Assembly: GCA_902773475.1 (NCBI GenBank) | Contig: CACYEO010000077.1 | Location: 1-7,601 of the forward strand | DNA from: an uncultured bacterium | GTDB taxonomy: Bacteria > Verrucomicrobiota > Kiritimatiellia > RFP12 > UBA1067 | DNA length: 7,601 nucleotides | Direction of reading: 5' to 3' | Part shown: one piece after another, positions 1 to 6,272 of the stretch | Numbering within the stretch: the first letter of the stretch is position 1 | Layout of the letters: each line of letters starts with the position of its first letter | Notes under the pieces: model-generated | The model's database searches: none | Told to the model about the DNA's origin: nothing | The model's input: the letters and a program-made list of their open reading frames with translations, nothing else | Program-made: the position numbers and the translations under genes

Positions 1-97
1 GTCGCATTTGCACGCCCTGCCGGTTCAAGGGGCTTGGCCCCGCGCCGCGGTTTCCCCTCCGGCTCGCCGCTATCGGTCGCCTAAACGCCGATTCTGC

Positions 98-117
98 GCG
101 ATGTCTCGCGACATCGC
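98..117. repeat. Perfect 8-bp inverted repeat (hairpin)
   Basis: GCGATGTC and GACATCGC pair perfectly around the four-base loop TCGC. No T-run follows, so it is not a standard intrinsic terminator. Its left part (99-110) recurs at 148-159 without the second arm. It could be a protein binding site, an RNA hairpin or a remnant of a dispersed small repeat. Confidence 0.6.
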
Positions 118-159
118 TCTCTTGTTGTCGTACGCTTGTTGTCGCCCCGATGTCTCGCG
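99..159 (+). repeat. 12-base direct repeat CGATGTCTCGCG, two copies
   Basis: CGATGTCTCGCG occurs exactly at 99-110 and again at 148-159, 49 bases apart. Between the copies lies a second direct repeat, CTTGTTGTCG, at 121-130 and 135-144 (14-base period). Together they suggest local duplication, or a decayed array of small intergenic repeats, rather than coding sequence. Confidence 0.6.
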
Positions 160-170
160 CTTCTATAAAC

Positions 171-266
171 ACTCAAACCCTTTCTGACGGGTCGCCCGGT
201 GGTCGGCCCCTACCAACTCAAACACCCAAAACCCAAACCCTCAAACACTTTCTGGCGGGCCGTCCG
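171..266 (+). repeat. Diverged 28-base direct repeat pair (171-198 and 239-266)
   Basis: The two 28-base units start 68 bases apart and agree at 23 of 28 positions by my hand alignment. Each contains a mini-hairpin: CGGG-TCG-CCCG at 188-198 in the first copy and CGGG-CCG-TCCG in the second. Of the differences in the hairpin, one lies in the loop and the other turns a G-C pair into G-T, so pairing ability is kept. The second copy runs into the epimerase promoter, covering the place where a -35 box would lie. The intervening bases are rich in CAAA and CCC motifs. Confidence 0.5.
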
Positions 267-268
267 TT

Positions 269-277
269 TGGTATACT
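269..277 (+). promoter_or_regulatory. Extended -10 promoter of the epimerase operon
   Basis: TG-G-TATACT matches the extended -10 form (TGnTATAAT-like, 5 of 6 in the hexamer). At 17 bases spacing the -35 position reads TTTCTG (249-254), a poor match, which fits a promoter relying on the extended -10. Transcription would start near 284, giving a leader of about 22 bases that contains the Shine-Dalgarno site. An almost identical element lies before the phosphorylase gene at the other end of the window. It is predicted from sequence only. Confidence 0.6.
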
Positions 278-294
278 TGCGCAAAAGTTCTTCA

Positions 295-303
295 AAGGAG
301 AGG
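295..303 (+). promoter_or_regulatory. Strong ribosome binding site fixing the epimerase start
   Basis: AAGGAGAGG lies with its AAGGAG core five bases before the ATG at 306. It is the best Shine-Dalgarno match noted in the window and decides the start. The in-frame ATG at 150 has no such site and lies upstream of the predicted promoter. Confidence 0.8.
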
Positions 304-305
304 CA

Positions 306-1358
306 ATGAGCATCGACAAGGTTTTCGTCACGGGCGGTAGCGGGTTTCTCGGCATAAACCTGATCCGCAGCCTGCGCGCAAAGGGTGTTTCGGAGATACG
401 CGTCCTCGACATCGCGCCGTTCGACTATCCCGAAGCGTCGGAGCCGTGGCTGAAGTTCACTCTCGGCGATGTGCGCGACGCGGCCGCGGTCGACGCTCTC
501 GCGGACGGGTGCGACGTAATCGTGAACACCGCTGCGGCGCTGCCGCTCTATTCCAAAGAGGACATCCGCACCACCGAAGTCGACGGCATACGCAACGTGC
601 TGGCCGCGGCAAGGAAGTTCAACGTGAAGCGCGTTGTGCAGATTTCGTCCACTGCGGTCTACGGCGTTCCGAAGAAGCACCCGATCTACGAAGACGACGA
701 ACTCATAGGCGTGGGGCCCTACGGCCACGCCAAGATAGAGGCCGAGGCCGTCTGCCGCAAGGCGCGGGAGGACGGCCAGATCGTCACGGTCATCCGTCCC
801 AAGAGTTTCGTGGGCCCGGAGCGGCTGGGCGTTTTCGCCCTTTTCTACGACTGGGCTTACACGGGGCACGGGTTTCCGATGATAGGCAGCGGAGCGAACC
901 GCTACCAGCTGATGGACGTGGAAGATCTCGACGAGGCGATATGGCTTGCGATGACCGGTCCGGAGGACAAGGTCAATACGGAATTCAACACCGGCGCGGC
1001 GGAATTCACCACGATGAAAGAGGACTACCAGGCCGTCCTCGACCGCGCGGGGCACGGAAAGAAAATCCGCGGCCTGCCGGTCAAACCCGTGGTCTTCATC
1101 CTCCGCATACTCGAGAAACTGCATCTTTCGCCGCTCTATCCGTGGGTGTACGCCACAGCGTCCACCGACAGTTTCGTTTCGATAGACAAGATCCGCGGCG
1201 CGCTGGGATGGAATCCCAGGTATTCGAACAAGCAGGCGCTCGTGCGTAACTACGACTGGTACGTGGCGCACCTCGACGAGTTCAAGGGGAAGTCCGGCGT
1301 GTCCCACCGGGTCCCGTGGAAGCAGGGACTCCTCGCAGTCGCAAAATGGTTCTTCTGA
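306..1358 (+). CDS. NAD(P)-dependent epimerase/dehydratase (extended SDR family)
   Basis: This is a cytoplasmic Rossmann-fold enzyme of 350 residues, the usual length for extended short-chain dehydrogenases that epimerise, dehydrate or oxidise nucleotide sugars or sterol-like substrates. The glycine motif TGGSGFLG is at residues 9-16. Asp35 ends strand 2 and favours NAD(H). The adenine-contact DVRD is at 55-58 and N-T-A-A at 74-77. The strand carrying the catalytic Ser is ISSTAVYG (113-120, Ser115 by alignment with GalE), and the YxxxK pair is Tyr139 and Lys143. RPKSFVGP at 164-171 and the late LGWNPRYS (300-307) are family-like. The start at 306 is chosen because it follows the ribosome binding site and begins right at the Rossmann strand. 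The same frame is open further upstream, but that part resembles no protein. It is the first gene of a probable three-gene operon, one base before the debranching gene. The exact substrate cannot be told; a UDP-sugar epimerase or a 3-beta-HSD-like reductase are both possible. Confidence 0.9.
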   Translation: MSIDKVFVTGGSGFLGINLIRSLRAKGVSEIRVLDIAPFDYPEASEPWLKFTLGDVRDAAAVDALADGCDVIVNTAAALPLYSKEDIRTTEVDGIRNVLAAARKFNVKRVVQISSTAVYGVPKKHPIYEDDELIGVGPYGHAKIEAEAVCRKAREDGQIVTVIRPKSFVGPERLGVFALFYDWAYTGHGFPMIGSGANRYQLMDVEDLDEAIWLAMTGPEDKVNTEFNTGAAEFTTMKEDYQAVLDRAGHGKKIRGLPVKPVVFILRILEKLHLSPLYPWVYATASTDSFVSIDKIRGALGWNPRYSNKQALVRNYDWYVAHLDEFKGKSGVSHRVPWKQGLLAVAKWFF

Positions 1359-1359
1359 A

Positions 1360-4300
1360 ATGATATCGCAGACTCCGCCGCCCGGCGCGTACATCCTCCG
1401 TTGGACGGGGGACGTCCTTGAAGCAGAACTCCGCATCGATCCGCCGCGCAAGGGGCGCGCCGTCCTGCGCACGAACATCGGCGGGGCGCGGGTGCGCCGC
1501 CGCGAAACGATCGAACAGACCGAGCGCGGCATCACGCCGCTCGCGAAGGCGTGGCGCGACATTCCGATGGAAGAGGCCTCCCCCGGCGTCTTCCGCGTAT
1601 CGGCGCCGCTCGATGAAGTGGGCGTGTTCTCCGCCAAGGCCTGCTTCTTTCCGGCGGACGGCGGCGCGCCGGAATGGCCCGAAGGGGAAAACTTCCATGT
1701 CAAGACCGCCCCGCGGCGCACCGCGCAGGGCAATTCCATCTACACGGTCTTCACGCGCCAGTTCGGCCCGGCGCTTGAAAAGAACCCGCGCACGCCGGAA
1801 GTCCTCGAAGAGGAGAAACGCCTCGACGGGCTTGGCTACACCGTGATTCCGCCGTCGGGCACGTTCCGCGAAGTAGCGCGCAGGCTCGATCATATCATGG
1901 GGACGCTCGGCTTCAACATCGTGCAGCTGCTGCCGGTGCATCCCGTGCCTGCCACGTTTGCGCGGATGGGGCGCTTCGGATCGGCGTTCGCCGCCACAGA
2001 CTTCCTTTCCGTGGATCCCGCGTATGCGGAATTCGACACGAAGGCCACGCCGCTCGACCAGTTCCGCGAACTCGCGGACGCAGTGCACCGGCGCGGCGGA
2101 TCGCTTTTCATAGACCTGCCTGCGAACCACACCGGATGGGCTTCCACTCTTATGACGCACCATCCCGGCTGGTTCCGCCGCACCGGTGACGGCGCGTTCG
2201 CCTCGCCCGGCGCGTGGGGCGTGGTGTGGGCGGATCTCGCGGAGCTGGACTACAAGTCGCCGGAACTGCGCGCCTACATGGCGGACGTCTTCCTTTTCTG
2301 GTGCCGCAACGGCGTGGACGGCTTCCGCTGCGACGCCGGCTACATGATTCCCGAAGAGACGTGGACGTACATTGTGGCGCGCGTCCGCGAAGAATACCCC
2401 GACACGGTGTTCATGCTTGAAGGGCTGGGCGGGAAAGTGGAGACGACGGAAGCGCTCATTTCCCGCGCCGGGCTCGACTGGGCGTATTCCGAGACGTTCC
2501 AGACATACGACCGTTCCGCGTTCGAGTGGTATCTGCCGCGCGCGATCGCGATGTCGGAACGCTGCGGCCCGCTTGTGCATTTCGCGGAAACGCACGACAA
2601 CGACCGTCTCGCGAAGAAAGGCCGCGTCTGGGCGCGGATGCGCACCGCGCTTTCGGCGCTGCTTTCGCAGCAGGGCGCGTGGGGCATGGCGAACGGAGTG
2701 GAATGGTACGCCGAGGAAAAAATAGACGTGCACGGCGCGTCCTCCCTGAACTGGGGCGCCAGGGAAAACATGTGCGGCTTCATAGCGCGGCTCAACAGGA
2801 TACTGGCGGTCCATCCCGCGTTCGGCCCCGATACGCGCCTTTCGATGGAGCAGACCGGCGGCGGCAATTTCCTGGCCGTGAAGCGCGCGCGCGCCGACGG
2901 CTCCGCGCCGCTTCTGGTGCTTGTGAATCTCGACTGCGGACATTCCGCGGCGGCGTTCTGGAACGCGGACGCGTTTCCGGCGCGCCACGCGGTCGACCTC
3001 GTTTCCGGCCGCGTGCTGGACTTCCCTCCCGGCGGCGCCGTGGAACTCGCCCCCGGCGAGGCGCTCTGCCTGTCGCCCGCGCCGTTCGACCTGGATTCCG
3101 CCTCCGCCTCCGCCGCCTCCGCGCCGTGCATCCGGCCGCAGGAAGCCGCCGCAGACGGAACCGTCGCATGGCAGTATCCCCGGGACGTCCGGCGCGTCGT
3201 CTGCATACCCTTTGGCTCCGCGCTCGAATTCCGCTCGGAGCATCCCTTCCGCGCCGCGCTGCGCGACGGCGAACGCACCGTTTGCGCGGCGGTGTCGGTT
3301 CCGTGCGCGGGCGGCGGCCACCGCGCGCTGCTCCGTCCGCCGCAATCCGGAGCCGACGACACGCGCACCGCAGGCTCGCCCGTGCCGCGCACGCTGGAAG
3401 CGTCGGTTTTCGCGCCGGAAGGCACGGACCGTTTCCGTTCGGAAATCCGCCTGCTTCCGCCCGGCGGATCGGCACGCGTGAAACTGTCGGTGCGCGCGGC
3501 GGATCTCCGCCGCGACCCGACGCTCAAGACGGTCCTTTCCAACGGCGCCGGCGCGGACGCGCAGCTTCCCGTCGCCTGGGGCGAGATATTCTCGCAGTAC
3601 GATTCCATCCTTTCCGCGAATCCCGATCCGGCCGTTCCGTCCGACAGGCTGGTTCTGTGGCGGCGCTGCCGCGCATGGCTCCAGCATGAAGGCTATTCGC
3701 GCGAGATAAACCGCGACTGCCTGGAGAACTTTCGCGCGGATCCCGCAGGGCGCTCCGCCACGTGGTATTTCCGCGTTCCGTGCGGAATGGGCAGGCAGGT
3801 GGCGCTGGCTTTCCATCTGGCGCTCGAAGAGAACGCCAACGCCGCGCGCCTGACCGTGCGCCGCTTCTCCGCCGGAGAGACGGATTCGCCGTCCGCGGTG
3901 AGAATAGTGTTCCGCCCCGGCGTGGACTGGCGTTCGTTCCATTCGTGCACAAAGGCGTTCGCGGGGCCGGAGAAGGTTTTCCCCGCCGGCGTGAAATCCG
4001 CGCGCGACGGTTTCGCGTTCGCGCCGTACGGCGGCGGCGCGTTCGATCTGCGCATTTCGCGCGGGGAGTTCCATGCCGACGCCGAGTGGAGCTACTGCGT
4101 GGCCCATCCCGAAGAGGCGGAGCGCTCGCAGGAGCCGGCAGGCGACATATTCTCGCCCGGGTGGTTTTCGTGCGACTTCGCGCCGGATTCGTCCTGCGTG
4201 CTGCGCGGAGCGTTCCGCGGCGAAAAGGGCGAGGCCGCCCCCGCGCCGGACGCCGCGCGCGCCGTCCGCGAAGAGCCGGAGGACGCCTCGCTGCCGGTGG

Positions 4301-5535
4301 ACGAGGCCGCAAGGCGCGCGATGGATCTTTTCATCGTGCGGCGCGACGGACTGAAAACCGTGATCGCCGGATATCCGTGGTTCCTCGACTGGGGGCGCGA
4401 CACGCTCATATTCCTGCGCGGCATGATCGCGGACGGACGCTGCGCCGATTCGCTTGAAATCCTGCGCGCGTTCGCGCGCTTCGAAGACCGCGGCACGATA
4501 CCGAACATCATCCACGGCAATACCGTCGGCAACCGCGACACTTCCGACGCCCCGCTCTGGCTGATCGCCGCGGCGGCGGATCTGTGCAGGCGCGAACCCC
4601 GCCGCGCGAAGCGCGTGCTTTCCGCGGACTGCGGCGGGCGCACGCTCCTCGACGCGCTCGAATCCGTCGCGGCGCACTACGTTTCCGGCACGCCGAACGG
4701 CATACGCATGGACGCTGAAAGCGCGCTCGTCTTTTCGCCGTCCCATTTCACGTGGATGGACACGAACTACCCGGCGTGCACTCCGCGCGCCGGATATCCC
4801 GTGGAGATACAGGCCCTCTGGATCCACGGCCTGCGCTTCCTCGCTTCCGCGACCGGAAAAAAAGACTACGGTAAGCTTGCGGACCGCGCGGCGGAATCAC
4901 TTGTGAAACTTTTCCGCGCGCCGGGCATCGGACTGGCCGACTGCCTGCGCGCCGCGCCGGGCGTCCCCGCCGCGCGCGCCGTACGTGAAGACGCGCTCCG
5001 CCCGAACCAGCTGCAGGCCGTGGCGCTCGACGGCGTGCTGCCGCCGGATTCGCCGGTCGCCGCGGAAATAGTCGAAGCCTGCTCGTGTCTGGTGACGCCC
5101 GGCGCCGCCCGCTCCCTTGACGACCGCCGGACGGTTTGCGCGTTTCCCGTGTACGCCGCCGACGGACGCCCGCTGAACGATCCGCACAGGCCGTATTCCG
5201 GACGCTACACCGGCGACGAGGACACGAGCCGCAAACCGGCGTATCACAACGGAACCGCGTGGGCGCACTGCTTCCCCGTGTTCGCGGAGGCGTTCGCACT
5301 CGTGCACGGCACGGAAAGCGCGCGGCTCGCCGCGCTGTCGCTGCTCGGTTCCGTCGCGGAGCCATTCAATTCCGGCTGTCTGTGCCAGCTTCCGGAAATC
5401 TCCGACGGCGACGCGCCCCATGCGCAGAAAGGCTGCCGCGCGCAGGCCTGGGCCGTGTCTGAAACGCTGCGGGTGTGGCGCAGGCTGTCGCCTGAGCCGC
5501 CGCGCCGCGCGCGGCGCGGAAAGTCCGGGAAATGA
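1360..5535 (+). CDS. Two-module glycogen debranching enzyme (GH13 glucanotransferase-like + GH133 amylo-1,6-glucosidase)
   Basis: This 1391-residue cytoplasmic protein (no signal peptide) probably shortens and removes alpha-1,6 branches of glycogen. Residues 1-115 look like a beta-rich N-terminal domain. The GH13 barrel spans about 125-500, with region I DLPANH (252-257), region II GFRCDAGYM (nucleophile Asp325), region III FMLEGLGG (acid/base Glu354) and region IV ETHDND (His412, Asp413). A C-terminal sandwich (about 505-575) and a Ser/Ala linker (580-589) follow. Residues 600-975 are a less familiar beta-rich stretch. Its end (GDIFSPGWF, 928-936) resembles the N-terminal sandwich of bacterial debranching proteins. 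The GH133 (alpha/alpha)6 domain spans about 980-1375, with GYPWFLDWGRDT (1004-1015), Asp1063 in TSDAPLW as likely acid and Glu1346 in LPEISDG as likely base; KGCRAQAWAVSE (1357-1368) is also typical. Both sites look intact, so the protein may be bifunctional like eukaryotic AGL. Transferase activity of the GH13 part is inferred, as it could be hydrolytic. No Shine-Dalgarno site is clear before the ATG; re-initiation from the stop two bases upstream is likely. Confidence 0.9.
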   Translation: MISQTPPPGAYILRWTGDVLEAELRIDPPRKGRAVLRTNIGGARVRRRETIEQTERGITPLAKAWRDIPMEEASPGVFRVSAPLDEVGVFSAKACFFPADGGAPEWPEGENFHVKTAPRRTAQGNSIYTVFTRQFGPALEKNPRTPEVLEEEKRLDGLGYTVIPPSGTFREVARRLDHIMGTLGFNIVQLLPVHPVPATFARMGRFGSAFAATDFLSVDPAYAEFDTKATPLDQFRELADAVHRRGGSLFIDLPANHTGWASTLMTHHPGWFRRTGDGAFASPGAWGVVWADLAELDYKSPELRAYMADVFLFWCRNGVDGFRCDAGYMIPEETWTYIVARVREEYPDTVFMLEGLGGKVETTEALISRAGLDWAYSETFQTYDRSAFEWYLPRAIAMSERCGPLVHFAETHDNDRLAKKGRVWARMRTALSALLSQQGAWGMANGVEWYAEEKIDVHGASSLNWGARENMCGFIARLNRILAVHPAFGPDTRLSMEQTGGGNFLAVKRARADGSAPLLVLVNLDCGHSAAAFWNADAFPARHAVDLVSGRVLDFPPGGAVELAPGEALCLSPAPFDLDSASASAASAPCIRPQEAAADGTVAWQYPRDVRRVVCIPFGSALEFRSEHPFRAALRDGERTVCAAVSVPCAGGGHRALLRPPQSGADDTRTAGSPVPRTLEASVFAPEGTDRFRSEIRLLPPGGSARVKLSVRAADLRRDPTLKTVLSNGAGADAQLPVAWGEIFSQYDSILSANPDPAVPSDRLVLWRRCRAWLQHEGYSREINRDCLENFRADPAGRSATWYFRVPCGMGRQVALAFHLALEENANAARLTVRRFSAGETDSPSAVRIVFRPGVDWRSFHSCTKAFAGPEKVFPAGVKSARDGFAFAPYGGGAFDLRISRGEFHADAEWSYCVAHPEEAERSQEPAGDIFSPGWFSCDFAPDSSCVLRGAFRGEKGEAAPAPDAARAVREEPEDASLPVDEAARRAMDLFIVRRDGLKTVIAGYPWFLDWGRDTLIFLRGMIADGRCADSLEILRAFARFEDRGTIPNIIHGNTVGNRDTSDAPLWLIAAAADLCRREPRRAKRVLSADCGGRTLLDALESVAAHYVSGTPNGIRMDAESALVFSPSHFTWMDTNYPACTPRAGYPVEIQALWIHGLRFLASATGKKDYGKLADRAAESLVKLFRAPGIGLADCLRAAPGVPAARAVREDALRPNQLQAVALDGVLPPDSPVAAEIVEACSCLVTPGAARSLDDRRTVCAFPVYAADGRPLNDPHRPYSGRYTGDEDTSRKPAYHNGTAWAHCFPVFAEAFALVHGTESARLAALSLLGSVAEPFNSGCLCQLPEISDGDAPHAQKGCRAQAWAVSETLRVWRRLSPEPPRRARRGKSGK

Positions 5536-6257
5536 CGGGGCTTGCGGCATATATCGCCGCGAGCGTGGCGCTGATAGTCAAGCCCGGGCCCGACGCGCTG
5601 TTCGCGCTGGCGGTTTCCGTAGAACGCGGACGCCGGGCCGGGGTCGCAGCGGTGGCGGGTCTCGTCACCGGATGTTTTATATGGGTGTCTCTGCTGTCCG
5701 CCGGCGTGGCCGCGTTTTTCACCGCGCATCCGCAAGTCCTTGCCGGGATACGCGTGTGCGGGGTCGTATACATTCTGTACCTTGCAGTCGCATCCATGCG
5801 GCAGGGCTGGCGCGAGATCAAGGGCGGCCCGGACGTCCCGCCCGCGGTCCGCGAGGCCGCGAAGATGATGATGGAGGCGCAGGATCCGGACGCCGCCGCG
5901 TGCGGACGGGACGCGGAGTGCGCGCGTCCGCCGGAACCGCCGGCGGCGCGCGGCGGCGCGCGGTCGCTGTGGCTGCGCGGCGTGGCGATGTCGATGTCCA
6001 ATCCGCTGACCATCATGTTCTTCCTGTCGTTCCTGCCGGAATTCGTAAAAGCGGACGCGGGCGTCTCCCCCGCCGTGCAGACGTTCGTGCTCGGATCGCT
6101 GTTCTGCGCGCTCGCGCCGGCCATACTCGTTCCGGAAGTGCTCGCGGCGGGATGGCTGGGCGAATACTTCGCGCGCGATCCGCGCCGCATGCCGCGCTTG
6201 AAGATATTTTCCGGCTCGATACTGCTTGCGGTCGCTTTCTTTCTTGCCGTCGCGTGA
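5532..6257 (+). CDS. LysE/RhtB-family amino-acid exporter
   Basis: This is a 241-residue inner-membrane protein of the LysE/RhtB translocator family, which exports amino acids or similar small solutes using the proton gradient. The N-terminal hydrophobic helix with the family mark KPGPD (17-21) is followed by ERGRRAG (31-37). Further membrane segments lie at about 38-62, 68-88, 153-170, 182-207 and 225-241, and the conserved SNP is at 156-158. Residues 97-146 form a long charged, Pro- and Ala-rich loop between helices 3 and 4. This makes the protein roughly 30 residues longer than the usual 205-210. The ATG overlaps the debranching enzyme stop as ATGA, so it is probably translated by coupling; only a weak purine patch (GGGAA) precedes it. 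A role beside a glycogen enzyme is not evident. The exported substrate cannot be predicted. Confidence 0.88.
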   Translation: MTGLAAYIAASVALIVKPGPDALFALAVSVERGRRAGVAAVAGLVTGCFIWVSLLSAGVAAFFTAHPQVLAGIRVCGVVYILYLAVASMRQGWREIKGGPDVPPAVREAAKMMMEAQDPDAAACGRDAECARPPEPPAARGGARSLWLRGVAMSMSNPLTIMFFLSFLPEFVKADAGVSPAVQTFVLGSLFCALAPAILVPEVLAAGWLGEYFARDPRRMPRLKIFSGSILLAVAFFLAVA

Positions 6258-6267
6258 CGCAGCGGCG
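6245..6267. terminator. Imperfect hairpin at the convergent gene ends, doubtful terminator
   Basis: The bases 6247-6254 and 6258-6265 pair as an 8-bp stem with one G-T wobble and one C/A mismatch. The stem extends by a G-C and a T-G pair, and the exporter's own TGA stop forms the three-base loop. On the other strand the wobble and the mismatch swap places, so both mRNAs could form it. No T-run follows in either direction, so it may not terminate transcription. It is the only candidate seen in or near the 15-base gap between the two converging genes. Confidence 0.2.
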
Positions 6268-6272
6268 CGCGT

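Larger units (their letters stand above)
1..268. other. Non-coding leader region with short repeats
   Basis: I see no credible gene here. The reading frame of the downstream epimerase happens to stay open all the way to the left edge, and a second + frame is open from base 2 to a TGA at 185-187. The translations are rich in Arg, Pro, Ser and Cys and look like GC-rich noise, with no start preceded by a ribosome binding site. What the stretch does contain is repetition: GGGGC/GCCCC arms at 29-41, a perfect hairpin at 98-117, a 12-base direct repeat at 99-110 and 148-159, a tandem 10-base repeat at 121-130 and 135-144, three CTCAAAC copies (172, 217, 240), and a diverged 28-base pair at 171-198 and 239-266. 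A C/A-rich strand-biased patch covers about 211-250. The repeats are directly visible; any role is unknown. Confidence 0.6.

Noticed and set aside
29..41. GGGGC/GCCCC hairpin as a terminator of an upstream gene
   Set aside because: Five base pairs only and no T-run after it; the following CG-rich bases do not fit an intrinsic terminator.
139..169. Second promoter with TTGTCG (139-144) and TATAAA (164-169)
   Set aside because: The 19-base spacing and 4-of-6 -35 match are weak, and the transcript would read through the repeats; the extended -10 at 269-277 is better placed.
1..187. Possible 3' end of an upstream gene (open + frames to TAA at 82-84 and TGA at 185-187)
   Set aside because: Both translations are Arg/Pro/Ser-rich without recognisable motif; openness is expected by chance in GC-rich DNA. 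It cannot be fully excluded without sequence to the left.
211..250. CAAA/CCC-rich patch as a CRISPR-like or telomere-like repeat array
   Set aside because: Units are irregular in length, with only three CTCAAAC copies at uneven spacing and no spacers.
150..305. N-terminal extension of the epimerase from an upstream ATG at 150
   Set aside because: No ribosome binding site at 150, the translated stretch resembles no protein, the predicted promoter lies downstream of it, and a strong Shine-Dalgarno site marks 306.
210..1739. Antisense open frame of 509 codons over the epimerase
   Set aside because: It covers the whole epimerase and part of the debranching gene in shadow; no protein-like motif and no start signal.
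1282..4827. Antisense open frame of 1181 codons over the debranching gene
   Set aside because: Very long, but composition is dominated by Arg, Ala and Gly with no domain motif. The + strand frame carries clear catalytic motifs, and high GC at third positions removes stops from the opposite strand.
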